DNA from: Ascidiaceihabitans sp023955215 | Lineage (GTDB): Bacteria; Pseudomonadota; Alphaproteobacteria; Rhodobacterales; Rhodobacteraceae | Direction: 5' to 3' | Length of the DNA stretch: 64,000 nt | Assembly (NCBI GenBank): GCA_943788345.1 | Contig: CALSPX010000015.1 | Coordinates: 1 to 64,000, forward strand | Part shown: positions 34,683-43,765 of the stretch, piece after piece | How the letters are laid out: each line of letters opens with the position of its first letter | Numbering within the stretch: the stretch's first letter is position 1 | Translations under genes and position numbers: made by a program | The notes under the pieces: generated by a model | Told to the model about the DNA's origin: nothing | Database searches by the model: none | Seen by the model: the letters and a program-made list of their open reading frames with translations, nothing else

Positions 34683-35789
34683 ATGGACACAGATTTCGAG
34701 ATATTTTTAGCGACGGCCCCCGGGCTTGAAAGTGTATTGGCTGAAGAAGCCGTGCAGCATGGCTTTGCCAATCCCGTGGCATCCAATGGTGGCGTCACGA
34801 TTACAGGCGGTTGGCCTGAAGTTTGGCGCGCCAATCTGGTAATGCGCGGTGCGAACCGCGTGTTGGCCCGTATCGGATCGTTCCGTGTGATGCATCTGGC
34901 CCAGCTGGACAAACGCGCGCGCAAGTTTCCTTGGGGTGAGATATTAAGCCCTGACATTCCTGTGCGTGTTGACGTGGTGTGCCGTAAATCCAAAATTTAT
35001 CATGCCGGTGCCGCGACGCAGCGGATCGAAACGGCAATTAAGGAAGAGCTAGGCGCAGTGATCTCGAAAGAGGCTGAGCTTAAGATTATGGTCCGGATCG
35101 AGGATGACCTGTGTACCATCAGTGTCGATACTTCGGGCGAGCTGCTGCACAAGCGCGGCCATAAGGTTGCGGTGAACAAAGCCCCTATGCGCGAAACTTT
35201 GGCTGCGATGTTCTTGCGCCAATGTGGTTACGACGGGTCCGAACCTGTGGTCGATATCATGTGTGGATCTGGCACGTTCGTGTTGGAAGCCGCCGAGATC
35301 GCCAAAGGACTGGCCCCCGGTCGGACACGCAACTTCGGGTTTGAAAAGTTCAACAACTTTGATCCTGTGGCGTGGGCCGCGTTGAAAGATGCGCAAACGT
35401 CACGTGAGATGGATTTGCAGTTTTACGGATCGGACCGTGATGCAGGTGCTGTGCGCATGAGTACAGCAAACGCTGAGCGTGGCGGTGTTGATGACATCAC
35501 AACCTTCAACACACATCCGTTGCAAGACGCTGTGGCACCAGAAGGCCCAAAGGGTTTGGTTATGATCAACCCGCCTTATGGTGCACGGATCGGCAATAAG
35601 AAGATTTTATATTCGGTCTACGCAGGTCTGGGCACGGTTCTAAAAGAACGGTTCCGTGGCTGGCGCGTTGGGATGGTGACAAGTGAGCCGTCTTTGGCCA
35701 AAACCACTGGGCTTAAATTCCTTGAACCACTGCCATCAGTTTCTAACGGTGGTCTGCGGATCAACTTGTACCGCACCGGCAAGCTTTAA
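34683..35789 (+). CDS. THUMP-domain class I SAM-dependent RNA methyltransferase (RlmL N-half-like)
   Basis: A 368-residue enzyme with an N-terminal ferredoxin-like and THUMP region (residues ~1-160), then a Rossmann methyltransferase domain: DIMCGSGTFVLEAAEI (SAM loop), FYGSDRDAGAVRMS and the catalytic NPPYGARIG motif for N2-guanine methylation. It matches the RlmL-type 23S m2G2445 methylase (the first half of E. coli RlmKL). The stop overlaps the convergent dinB by 4 bp. Confidence 0.9.
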   Translation: MDTDFEIFLATAPGLESVLAEEAVQHGFANPVASNGGVTITGGWPEVWRANLVMRGANRVLARIGSFRVMHLAQLDKRARKFPWGEILSPDIPVRVDVVCRKSKIYHAGAATQRIETAIKEELGAVISKEAELKIMVRIEDDLCTISVDTSGELLHKRGHKVAVNKAPMRETLAAMFLRQCGYDGSEPVVDIMCGSGTFVLEAAEIAKGLAPGRTRNFGFEKFNNFDPVAWAALKDAQTSREMDLQFYGSDRDAGAVRMSTANAERGGVDDITTFNTHPLQDAVAPEGPKGLVMINPPYGARIGNKKILYSVYAGLGTVLKERFRGWRVGMVTSEPSLAKTTGLKFLEPLPSVSNGGLRINLYRTGKL

Positions 35790-37039
35790 CGCAAAGACCT
35801 ACCTTTTTTGATCGCATCAGGGCCAAAGCGTTCGCGGATCTTATCGGTCGCGCGTTCTGCTGCGCTTCGTTTTCCTGCATCTGGGTCCAATAGATCGGGT
35901 GCTAGTTCGGCACCGTCAGCATCCATCAAGTGGGACAGACCACAACCGATCAATCGGTAGGGGCCTTGATCACCGACCTGATCAAACAGGTTCTTGGCGG
36001 TGCGGTAAACAACATCCGCCATCTGGGTTGAGCCGTGTAATGCCAGTCGCCGCGTCAGGCTGGTGTGGTCGGCACGTTTTAATTTTAGCGTGACAACACG
36101 ACCTGCCAATGATTTTGCCTTGGCCCGATCGGACACTTGTTCCGCCAGTCGCCAAATATGTCCGTCCAAAATCTCAGGGTCGGAGGTGTCGACGTTAAAG
36201 GTGGTTTCCTTTGAAATCGATTTGACGGGTTCATGGGCTGAGATACGGCGTTTGTCCTGACCGCGTGCGAGGTGCCAAAGCCGCTCGCCCATGGATCCAT
36301 AGCGTGCCACCAAATCGCTTCGTTCCCAACGAAGCAAATCGGCAAAGGTGCGGATGCCCGCCTTTTCAAGGGAAGCTTGCATGACCTTACCGACACCCCA
36401 AATCATTTTGACGGGTTTGTCGCGCAAGAAGTCATCGGTCTCTGCCTTGCCAATAACAGAGAAACCGCGTGGTTTGTTTAGGTCTGACGCAACTTTGGCT
36501 AGGAACTTGTTGTGGCTAAGACCAATAGAACCGCTAAGACCCAATTCATCGCGCATCCGTTTGATTAATCGCGCCAACATTACTGCGGGCGGTGCGCCGT
36601 GCAGACGGGCGGTGCCGCCAAGGTCCATGAATGCCTCATCCAAGGACAGGGGTTCGATGGCAGGGGTCATCTCTTCCATCATCAGGCGGATCGCACGCGA
36701 TGCCTCAACGTAGGCTTCCATCCTTGGTTTGATGATCACCGCATCTGGACACAATTTAAGGGCCTGAAACATTGGCATCGCAGACTTTACACCCCGAATA
36801 CGGGCCACATAGCAGGCAGTGGAAACAACGCCGCGATGACCGCCGCCAATGATAACAGGTTTGTCGATCAGGCTGGGATCATCGCGTTTTTCTACAGAGG
36901 CGTAAAATGCATCACAGTCCATATGCGCGATGGTCAGGGTGTTCAGCTCTGTGTGCGAAACAATGCGTGGACTGACGCAAGACGGGCAGCGCCGTCCGCT
37001 TTCAAATTCAGTCATACAATCGCAACAAAGGGCAGGCAT
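35786..37039 (-). CDS. dinB: DNA polymerase IV with N-terminal CxxC-CxxC extension
   Basis: Error-prone Y-family polymerase (417 residues). The palm motif HMDCDAFYASVEKRDDP starts at residue ~39, later come ACYVARIRGVKSAMPMFQALKLCP (in parts), the catalytic SLDEAFMDL and the little-finger region to residue ~370. The first ~30 residues are an unusual four-cysteine stretch, CCDCMTEF...CPSCVSPRIV, which looks like a small zinc ribbon. No beta-clamp motif is obvious at the C-terminus. No LexA-type operator was recognised upstream. Confidence 0.94.
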   Translation of the reverse strand: MPALCCDCMTEFESGRRCPSCVSPRIVSHTELNTLTIAHMDCDAFYASVEKRDDPSLIDKPVIIGGGHRGVVSTACYVARIRGVKSAMPMFQALKLCPDAVIIKPRMEAYVEASRAIRLMMEEMTPAIEPLSLDEAFMDLGGTARLHGAPPAVMLARLIKRMRDELGLSGSIGLSHNKFLAKVASDLNKPRGFSVIGKAETDDFLRDKPVKMIWGVGKVMQASLEKAGIRTFADLLRWERSDLVARYGSMGERLWHLARGQDKRRISAHEPVKSISKETTFNVDTSDPEILDGHIWRLAEQVSDRAKAKSLAGRVVTLKLKRADHTSLTRRLALHGSTQMADVVYRTAKNLFDQVGDQGPYRLIGCGLSHLMDADGAELAPDLLDPDAGKRSAAERATDKIRERFGPDAIKKGRSLR

Positions 37040-37090
37040 TTGAAATCTTATCTGATAGGGTCAATGCTAGTTTAAGGCGTGGATAGGTTA

Positions 37091-37546
37091 ATGAACATGG
37101 CGATTGAACGTAAAGGGTTCCACGGTGCCAAATTGGCGTTGTTTGTTGGTGATAAGCTGGCTGTGATCCTGCGAGATGACAAACCTAATATTCCTTCACC
37201 CAATCATTGGGACATGCCTGGTGGTGGACGTGAAGGGTGCGAGACACCTTTGGAATGTGTGCTGCGCGAAACCTATGAAGAGCTGAATATCCACGTTGAT
37301 CCTGCTGCTGTGGTGTGGGGTAAACGATTTCCTTATCTGGATGGGGACAGGTGGTTTTTTGTGGCTTATGTCGATGAGGCCGTCGCAAATACGATTAGAT
37401 TGGGGGATGAAGGCCAGACATGGGGCCTTAAATCACCCGAAGAATACGCAGGTTTGCCCAATAATATTGTCCGATTTTCAGATCGACTAAAGATGTATCT
37501 ATCTGGAATTGGTGGTGATTTTTTTGAAAGGCCCCCCGCTCGATGA
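37091..37546 (+). CDS. NUDIX hydrolase
   Basis: About 151 residues carrying a Nudix box: GGGREGCETPLECVLRETYEELNI (in parts GGGREGCE and RETYEEL), with Glu residues for Mg2+ binding. The last Gly of the box (EExGU) is Asn, an accepted variant. The HWDMPGGG start of the box and the YLDGDRWFFVAYV strand point to a nucleoside-diphosphate or sugar-nucleotide pyrophosphatase; the substrate is unknown. The start at 37091 has AGG four bases upstream; GTG 37079 and ATG 37097 are alternatives. Confidence 0.9.
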   Translation: MNMAIERKGFHGAKLALFVGDKLAVILRDDKPNIPSPNHWDMPGGGREGCETPLECVLRETYEELNIHVDPAAVVWGKRFPYLDGDRWFFVAYVDEAVANTIRLGDEGQTWGLKSPEEYAGLPNNIVRFSDRLKMYLSGIGGDFFERPPAR

Positions 37547-37610
37547 GCGAGGGGAGTTGACGAACCTCAGGAAGGTAGGGCTCGTCGGGGAGTATCACCT
37601 ACTCCTCCTT
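37531..37610. other. Array of three compact hairpins with an anti-Shine-Dalgarno stretch
   Basis: On the plus strand three stems follow directly: one around GAT at 37533-37554 (overlapping the NUDIX stop), GACGA...TCGTC at 37559-37586 and GGAGTA-TCACC-TACTCC at 37589-37605, then CTCCTT. The minus strand instead offers AAGGAGGAG followed five bases on by a GTG at 37598 and an open frame of nearly 60 codons starting MILPDEPYLPEVRQLPS, antisense to the NUDIX end. Either a small structured RNA or a short leader peptide is possible. Confidence 0.35.
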
Positions 37611-37698
37611 CATACCACCACAGCGTGAAATCACCTAATAAGTAATACCTGACCTAACAAGATAATGTGGTTTGTTGTGTTGTTCCTACAACGAGTAG

Positions 37699-38394
37699 TT
37701 AGACCTTAGGGAGGCTCGCAACGATATCTTTGGCTGCTTGCGCTGGGCTGGTCGCTGTCCAAATGGGGCGGCCCACAACGATATGATCGGCACCATCGTT
37801 GATTGCGTCATGTGGTGTTGCGACCCGTTTTTGATCACCAAGTGCAGCACCAGCTGGGCGTACGCCCGGTGTTACGATCAAGCGGCCTTCGGCTTCTGGA
37901 AGGGCACGGATCAATGCCGCTTCTTGTGGGGATGCGATGACGCCGTCTGCGCCCGCCTCAAATGCCTTGGCGGCGCGGGTGATGACCAAATCCTTGATAT
38001 CACCGGGTTGCAGAAGGCAGTTGTTGAGGTCTGCGCGGTCGAGTGACGTTAGAATTGTGACACCAAAGATTTTCAGGTTGCTGCCTGCTGCGCCTTGTTT
38101 GGCGGCATTCACCACATGGGGATCGCCGTGCACAGTCAGGAAGTCGAGATCGAATTGGGCCAGTCCACGCACTGCGGATTCAACTGTCGCGCCGATGTCG
38201 AACAATTTCATATCAAGGAAGACGCGTTTGCCGTGTTCTTGGATCAGCTCGTTTGCCAACGCCAGACCACCGGTGGTCAGCATACCCAAACCGATTTTGT
38301 AGAAGTTGACCGCATCACCGATCTGTTGGGTCATTTCCAAAGCCGCGTGTGCGTTTGGAACGTCTAGCGCCACGATCAATCTGTCGTCTGTCAT
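37699..38394 (-). CDS. pyrF: Orotidine-5'-phosphate decarboxylase
   Basis: Last step of UMP synthesis. The 231-residue TIM-barrel enzyme starts DDRLIVALDVPN and has the catalytic DMKLFDIGAT (Lys-Asp array), TVHGDPHVVNAA, GVIASPQEAALIR, VTPGVRPAGAALGDQKRV (in parts) and IVVGRPI near the end. It follows a terminator for the upstream hypothetical gene, so it has its own promoter. Confidence 0.96.
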   Translation of the reverse strand: MTDDRLIVALDVPNAHAALEMTQQIGDAVNFYKIGLGMLTTGGLALANELIQEHGKRVFLDMKLFDIGATVESAVRGLAQFDLDFLTVHGDPHVVNAAKQGAAGSNLKIFGVTILTSLDRADLNNCLLQPGDIKDLVITRAAKAFEAGADGVIASPQEAALIRALPEAEGRLIVTPGVRPAGAALGDQKRVATPHDAINDGADHIVVGRPIWTATSPAQAAKDIVASLPKV

Positions 38395-38482
38395 CTTCTA
38401 TCCCCGTATTTTGGTGCTTAAGCTGAAAGGTCCGTAAACGATCCGTGGCCTCAAGTCCATTCGGGGGACGTATTGTGGAGGC

Positions 38483-38516
38483 AGAAAAAAGCCTGGCTGA
38501 CCAATGGCAGCCGGGC
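38483..38516 (-). terminator. Terminator of the hypothetical gene at 38617-38928
   Basis: On the minus strand GCCCGGCTG and CAGCCAGGC form a 9-bp stem with one G-T pair around CCATTGGT, followed by TTTTTTCTG. Confidence 0.88.
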
Positions 38517-38616
38517 AAGTATCAGAGACGCTAGCAGGCAGGCAGCGGGTCTCTGTGTGGCAACCTTAAACCGCTAGGGGAAGAAGCGATCGTGAGGGGT
38601 TGCGATGGCAAACTGT

Positions 38617-38928
38617 TTACGCGGCCAACTGGCGCAGCATGTCAAACGCATCGATGACTTTGCGGGGCTGCGAGCGTCCTGCGCGTACGATCGGGGAGGG
38701 GATGCCGAGTGGGTGTACAGACGATAAGCCGGGATTGCCGTTAAAGCGGCGCAAGGCTTGGGTGCTGAGACCTTTCGCGGCGTCTTTGAAACTCATGTCG
38801 ATGGGAGCATTGATGGCGCAGGCAAAGCTGCGTGACGATGTTCCTGCATATACCGTCGCCAAAGCTTCAAAGCTTTGGTTGGCGGCATTGTAGATTACGC
38901 TATTCAATTCCACGGCTTGGTTTTGCAT
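38617..38928 (-). CDS. Conserved hypothetical protein of the Rhodobacteraceae
   Basis: A 103-residue soluble protein with no domain I can name. It opens MQNQAVELNSVIYNAANQSFEALATVY and contains SFACAINAPIDMSFKDAAKGLSTQALRRF (in parts), the second half being basic. I recall similar short proteins near pyrF in related genomes. ATG 38928 has AGGTGA upstream; a GTG three codons earlier is less likely. It ends in its own strong terminator, which supports a real gene. Confidence 0.7.
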   Translation of the reverse strand: MQNQAVELNSVIYNAANQSFEALATVYAGTSSRSFACAINAPIDMSFKDAAKGLSTQALRRFNGNPGLSSVHPLGIPSPIVRAGRSQPRKVIDAFDMLRQLAA

Positions 38929-39018
38929 TTCAGTCACCTGTAATTGTTTACATACTATGGTGATACTGATGTGGGGACGATTTCCGTCGTTTTTAGGGGG
39001 AATAATAGTTTGGTCCCA

Positions 39019-39273
39019 TCACATGTCTGTGACGCCCAATCTAATCAAAACCTCAGGACAAACACAAAGCTCGCTTTGGCCGCTGCGGAATTCTGGCATT
39101 TTCCGTTGCTGGCGTAGGGCATCTTTCAACCAGGCTTTTTGATGCTGTTTCTCGCATGCATCAGCTGGGAAGTCGCTGCGGCAATGTAGGGTGACTGCGC
39201 CTATGTCTGTGGACAACAAGCAAAGGGCGGTCCGGCCATTTACCTGTCGAAAATCAACACCTGAAATATGCAA
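39019..39273 (-). CDS. Hypothetical protein (small, TTG start)
   Basis: An 84-codon frame with a possible TTG start and no good ribosome site. The C-terminal part, WLKDALRQQRKMPEFRSGQSEL, looks like a conserved motif I associate with small Rhodobacteraceae proteins. The frame ends 90 bases before the next gene on the same strand (38617-38928). It could be a real gene with a misjudged start, or an accidental frame. Confidence 0.5.
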   Translation of the reverse strand: MHISGVDFRQVNGRTALCLLSTDIGAVTLHCRSDFPADACEKQHQKAWLKDALRQQRKMPEFRSGQSELCVCPEVLIRLGVTDM

Positions 39274-39378
39274 AGTGGGGGTCCATAAATCGTTAATAAT
39301 TTCAGATACTCCTTTTGCTTTTAGTCAAAATAGGGGGAAACTTAATTGATTTTTCGCAATATTTTGTTCCCTTGCACC

Positions 39379-39406
39379 CTTGATGCTGCAATTCCTGTGC
39401 CCAAAT
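39379..39406 (+). promoter_or_regulatory. Putative heat-shock (sigma-32) promoter of clpB
   Basis: CTTG (39379-39382) and CCCAAAT (39400-39406) are 17 bases apart, fitting the alphaproteobacterial sigma-32 pattern CTTG-N17-CytATnT apart from the last bases. The clpB ATG follows 77 bases later. Confidence 0.6.
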
Positions 39407-39482
39407 GACATCCAAGGCCTGAGACGTTGTATGCTGCCCAGCGGGTGCAACATGAGCAGGCGCTTTGAAAAGGAGATACTCT

Positions 39483-42098
39483 ATGGACCTTAGTAAGTTC
39501 ACGGAACGGTCACGCGGTTTTATTCAAGCGGCCCAAACAATTGCAACGCGCGAAAGCCATCAGCGATTGACCCCAGAACACATTTTAAAAGCGCTGATGG
39601 ATGACGATCAGGGACTGGCAAGCAATTTGATTACTGCTGCGGGCGGCCAGCCTGCAATCGTGGTTCAGGTTGTTGAAACGTTGCTGGGCAAGCAGCCGAA
39701 GGTCACAGGCGATGCGGCGCAGATCTATATGGACAGCGCAACTGGCAAGGTTTTGGCTGAGGCCGAAGCGATCGCAAAGAAAGCGGGCGATAGTTTTGTG
39801 CCGGTAGAGCGTATGTTGATGGCGCTGTGCATGGTTAAGTCCGGCGCGAAGACTGCATTGATCGATGGCAAGGTGAACGCGCAGGCGTTGAATGGCGCGA
39901 TCAACGATATTCGCAAGGGGCGAACTGCAGATACTGCAAGTGCAGAAGATGGCTATGAGGCGTTGAAAAAGTACGCCCAAGACCTGACGGCCCGCGCAGA
40001 AGAGGGAAAGATCGACCCTATTATTGGCCGCGATGAGGAAATCCGTCGCGCTATGCAGGTACTTAGCCGTCGTACAAAGAACAACCCAGTTTTGATTGGT
40101 GAGCCAGGTGTAGGTAAAACCGCAATTGCAGAGGGTTTGGCCCTGCGCATTGTGAATGGGGATGTACCTGAATCTTTGCGTGGTAAACGCTTGTTGTCCT
40201 TGGACATGGGGGCCCTGATTGCCGGTGCTAAATATCGCGGAGATTTTGAGGAACGCCTGAAGGCGGTTCTGACTGAGGTGACCGAAGCCGCTGGCCAAGT
40301 TGTCTTGTTCATCGATGAAATGCACACCCTTGTGGGTGCTGGTAAAGGTGACGGCGCAATGGATGCAGCGAACCTGATTAAACCCGCCCTTGCCCGTGGT
40401 GAATTGCACTGTATCGGCGCGACCACCTTGGATGAGTATCGCAAGTATGTGGAAAAGGACGCGGCCCTTGCCCGCCGTTTCCAGCCTGTTGTGGTGGCTG
40501 AACCAACTGTGGAAGACACGGTTTCGATTTTGCGCGGCATTAAAGAGAAGTATGAGTTGCACCACGGTGTCCGTATTTCTGATGGCGCATTGGTTGCTGC
40601 GGCGACGCTAAGCCACCGTTATATCACGGATCGTTTTTTGCCTGACAAAGCTATCGATTTGATGGACGAGGCAGCCAGCCGTTTGCGTATGGAAGTCGAC
40701 AGCAAGCCCGAGGAATTGGACGCGCTGGATCGTGACATCATGCAAAAACAGATTGAGGAACAAGCGCTGCATCTTGAAGATGACGCGGCCTCAAAGGATC
40801 GCTTGAAGACATTGGTTAAGGACTTGGCTGAACTGCAAGAACGCAGTGCTGAAATGACAGCGCAGTGGCAGGCCGAACGTGACAAACTGGCGGGTGCCCG
40901 TGATCTGAAAGAGAAGCTGGACCATGCGCGTGCCGAATTGGAAATCGCTAAACGCGAAAGCAATTTGGGCCGCGCGGGTGAGTTGTCTTATGGCGTTATT
41001 CCAGAGCTAGAGCGTTTGTTGGTTGAGGCGGAAGGTGCTGAAAGCGAAACGATGGTGGCAGAAGCCGTGCGCGCGGAACAAATTGCGAGCGTGGTGGAGC
41101 GCTGGACCGGTATTCCGACCTCCAAGATGTTGGAAGGTGATCGTGAAAAATTGCTGCGGATGGAGGATCATTTGCATGGTCGTGTCATCGGGCAGTCGTC
41201 TGCGGTTCGTGCCTTGTCTAATGCGGTGCGCCGTGCCCGCGCTGGGCTGAATGACGAGAACCGTCCACTTGGGTCGTTCTTGTTTCTCGGCCCAACCGGT
41301 GTGGGTAAAACCGAGCTGACCAAAGCCGTGGCAGAGTTTCTGTTTGATGATGACAGCGCCATGGTGCGCATCGATATGTCTGAGTTCATGGAGAAACACG
41401 CGGTGTCACGTCTGATTGGTGCCCCTCCCGGTTATGTCGGATATGAGGAAGGTGGCGTTTTGACAGAGGCCGTGCGTCGTCGTCCTTATCAGGTTGTCCT
41501 GTTTGATGAGGTTGAAAAGGCGCATCCCGATGTGTTCAACATTCTGTTGCAGGTTTTAGATGACGGGGTTCTGACCGATGGTCAGGGGCGCACTGTTGAT
41601 TTCAAACAGACGCTTATCATTTTGACATCAAACCTTGGGGCGCAGGCGCTAAGTCTGCTGCCTGATGGCGCCGATGTTGGGGACGCCAAGCGTGATGTGA
41701 TGGATGCTGTGCGTGCTCATTTCCGTCCTGAGTTCCTGAACCGTTTGGATGAAACGATCATCTTTGATCGCCTCAACCGCGCGGACATGGACGGGATCGT
41801 GACCATTCAAATGGCGCGTTTGTTGAAGCGTTTGGCGGATCGCAAGATCAGTCTTGAGTTGGATGATGGTGCGCTCAAATGGTTGGCAGATGAGGGGTAT
41901 GATCCCGTGTTTGGCGCACGCCCGTTGAAGCGTGTGATCCAGACGGCGTTGCAGAACCAGTTGGCGGAAATGTTGTTGTCGGGGGACATCGCTGATGGAT
42001 CGGTGATTGAAGTCAGTGCTGGTGTCGACGGCTTGATGATTGGCGACCGCGTTGGCGCGTCTAATCGGCCGAAGCCAGATGAGGCGACGGTGCATTGA
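39483..42098 (+). CDS. clpB: ATP-dependent disaggregase ClpB
   Basis: Hsp100 chaperone (871 residues) that pulls proteins out of aggregates with DnaK. Domains in order: N-domain with FTERSRGFIQAAQ (residues 1-145), first AAA+ ring domain with Walker A GEPGVGKTAIAEG (~200), a coiled-coil middle domain (~400-520), and second AAA+ domain with Walker A GPTGVGKTEL (~605), Walker B VVLFDEVEKAHP and the C-terminal ARPLKRVIQ. Start 39483 has AAGGAG upstream. The heat-shock promoter and the strong terminator make it monocistronic. Confidence 0.97.
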   Translation: MDLSKFTERSRGFIQAAQTIATRESHQRLTPEHILKALMDDDQGLASNLITAAGGQPAIVVQVVETLLGKQPKVTGDAAQIYMDSATGKVLAEAEAIAKKAGDSFVPVERMLMALCMVKSGAKTALIDGKVNAQALNGAINDIRKGRTADTASAEDGYEALKKYAQDLTARAEEGKIDPIIGRDEEIRRAMQVLSRRTKNNPVLIGEPGVGKTAIAEGLALRIVNGDVPESLRGKRLLSLDMGALIAGAKYRGDFEERLKAVLTEVTEAAGQVVLFIDEMHTLVGAGKGDGAMDAANLIKPALARGELHCIGATTLDEYRKYVEKDAALARRFQPVVVAEPTVEDTVSILRGIKEKYELHHGVRISDGALVAAATLSHRYITDRFLPDKAIDLMDEAASRLRMEVDSKPEELDALDRDIMQKQIEEQALHLEDDAASKDRLKTLVKDLAELQERSAEMTAQWQAERDKLAGARDLKEKLDHARAELEIAKRESNLGRAGELSYGVIPELERLLVEAEGAESETMVAEAVRAEQIASVVERWTGIPTSKMLEGDREKLLRMEDHLHGRVIGQSSAVRALSNAVRRARAGLNDENRPLGSFLFLGPTGVGKTELTKAVAEFLFDDDSAMVRIDMSEFMEKHAVSRLIGAPPGYVGYEEGGVLTEAVRRRPYQVVLFDEVEKAHPDVFNILLQVLDDGVLTDGQGRTVDFKQTLIILTSNLGAQALSLLPDGADVGDAKRDVMDAVRAHFRPEFLNRLDETIIFDRLNRADMDGIVTIQMARLLKRLADRKISLELDDGALKWLADEGYDPVFGARPLKRVIQTALQNQLAEMLLSGDIADGSVIEVSAGVDGLMIGDRVGASNRPKPDEATVH

Positions 42099-42120
42099 GC
42101 TTAGCGCTGTCGGTAAAATG

Positions 42121-42150
42121 AGGGGCCTGGCAGATTGCTTGGCCCCTTTT
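42121..42150 (+). terminator. Terminator of clpB
   Basis: AGGGGCC (42121-42127) pairs with GGCCCCT (42141-42147) around a 13-base loop, followed by TTTC. Confidence 0.8.
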
Positions 42151-42272
42151 CTGTTTAGAGCCGCAATCGGGGGCAATGTTTCAGAGTGCTGTTACCAACG
42201 TGAACGCTGCTCTCTTGCGCTGGATCCGCATTCGCAACACAAAGAGGGATATTTAATCAAAGGAGTTAGCCG

Positions 42273-43763
42273 ATGGGTTTTGCCATGTCTGTTTTAGAGG
42301 TTTTGGCTTTTGCCTTTGTTGGTGTCGTCGGCACGCTCTTGCTAATTATCGTTGTCGTCTTTGTGATCGACCGCTTGCAGACGGGGGATGCCATTCGGCG
42401 CAACTATCCTGTGCTCGGCCGTTTCCGGCATTTGTTTTCCCAGCTTGGTGAATTCTTCCGTCAGTATTTCTTTGCGATGGACCGCGAGGAACTGCCTTTT
42501 AACCGCGCGCAACGCGAATGGGTCAAACGCGCCAGTGAAGGTCATGGGAATACTGTAGCCTTCGGTTCGACCCGTAATCTGAATGTCGTTGGAACCCCGA
42601 TCTTTGCCAATGCGCCGTTCCCACCGCTTGATGACCAGTTCGCGCAAACCGGACCGATGACCATTGGCGGCGACACGCCCACACCGTTTGTTGCGAAGTC
42701 ATTTTTTAACATTTCTGGCATGAGCTATGGTGCGATTTCGAAACCGGCTGTGCAGGCCCTGAGTAAAGGCGCGAAAGAAGCGGGTATTTGGATGAACACG
42801 GGCGAGGGTGGGCTAAGCCCATTTCACCTAGAAGGCGGATGTGACGTTGTATTTCAAATCGGAACTGCGAAGTTTGGCGTACGTGATACGGACGGCAAGC
42901 TAAGCGATGACAAACTGCGCGAAGTTGCAGCACATGAAAACGTCCGTATGTTTGAGCTGAAGCTGGCCCAAGGTGCAAAGCCTGGTAAGGGCGGCATCCT
43001 GCCTGGTGAAAAGGTGACTGAAGAGATCGCGAAAATTCGTGGGCTTAACGTGGGCCAAGACGGCATTTCCCCGAACCGCCATGCTGAAGTTGATAGCTGG
43101 GATGAGCTGCTGGATCTGATCGGGCACATTCGCAAAGTGACTGGGAAACCCGTCGGTATCAAAACGGTTGTTGGTGCAGAAAATGCCGTGCAGGATCTGT
43201 TCGATACGATCGTAAAACGCGGCGTTGAAACGGCCCCTGACTTTATCACCATTGATGGAGGCGAAGGCGGAACAGGTGCTGCACCCATGCCGCTGATTGA
43301 TTTGGTGGGTATGTCGGTGCGCGAGGCACTGCCGTTGGTTGCCAACATCCGTGACAAGGCAGGACTAAGCAGTCGGGTGCGCCTGATCGCGAGCGGTAAG
43401 TTGGTCAATCCTGGTGACATCGCATGGGCGCTGGCAGCTGGTGCAGATTTCGTCACATCCGCGCGTGGTTTTATGTTCAGCCTTGGGTGCATCCAAGCAC
43501 TGAAATGTAACAAAAACACCTGTCCCACTGGAATAACGACGCATGACCCGCGTTTCCAAAAAGGATTGGTTGTCAGTGAAAAGTATAAGCGTGTGGCCCG
43601 TTATGCGACCGACATCATTCATGAGGTTGAAGTAATCGCCCACTCTGTAGGTGTGAATGAACCACGTCTGCTGCGCCGTCGTCACGTGCGTCTGATGCAA
43701 GATAACGGGCGATCTGTTCCGATGAATGAATTGTACCCAAGCGCACATCCACAGGCGAAATAG
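42273..43763 (+). CDS. Membrane-anchored FMN-binding glutamate-synthase-family protein
   Basis: A 496-residue protein: one N-terminal transmembrane helix (VLEVLAFAFVGVVGTLLLIIVVVFV in parts), then a GltB-type FMN/FeS catalytic domain. Seen are GMSYGAISKPAVQALSKGA, NTGEGGLSPFH, the FMN-loop GGEGGTGAAP and ALKCNKNTCPTGITTHDP with the CxxxxC cysteines of the 3Fe-4S site. Proteins like this are widespread but their reaction is not established; a real glutamate synthase also needs a glutaminase domain, which is absent. AAGGAG lies 8 bases before the ATG. It probably forms an operon with the next gene. Confidence 0.88.
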   Translation: MGFAMSVLEVLAFAFVGVVGTLLLIIVVVFVIDRLQTGDAIRRNYPVLGRFRHLFSQLGEFFRQYFFAMDREELPFNRAQREWVKRASEGHGNTVAFGSTRNLNVVGTPIFANAPFPPLDDQFAQTGPMTIGGDTPTPFVAKSFFNISGMSYGAISKPAVQALSKGAKEAGIWMNTGEGGLSPFHLEGGCDVVFQIGTAKFGVRDTDGKLSDDKLREVAAHENVRMFELKLAQGAKPGKGGILPGEKVTEEIAKIRGLNVGQDGISPNRHAEVDSWDELLDLIGHIRKVTGKPVGIKTVVGAENAVQDLFDTIVKRGVETAPDFITIDGGEGGTGAAPMPLIDLVGMSVREALPLVANIRDKAGLSSRVRLIASGKLVNPGDIAWALAAGADFVTSARGFMFSLGCIQALKCNKNTCPTGITTHDPRFQKGLVVSEKYKRVARYATDIIHEVEVIAHSVGVNEPRLLRRRHVRLMQDNGRSVPMNELYPSAHPQAK

Positions 43764-43765
43764 GC

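Noticed and set aside
39585..40565. Long open frame of 326 codons on the minus strand
   Set aside because: It lies wholly opposite the conserved clpB coding sequence and its translation is rich in His, Gln and Cys with no recognisable domain; a shadow frame.
42854..43528. Open frame of 224 codons on the minus strand
   Set aside because: Mirror of the FMN glutamate-synthase-like gene, which has clear motifs.
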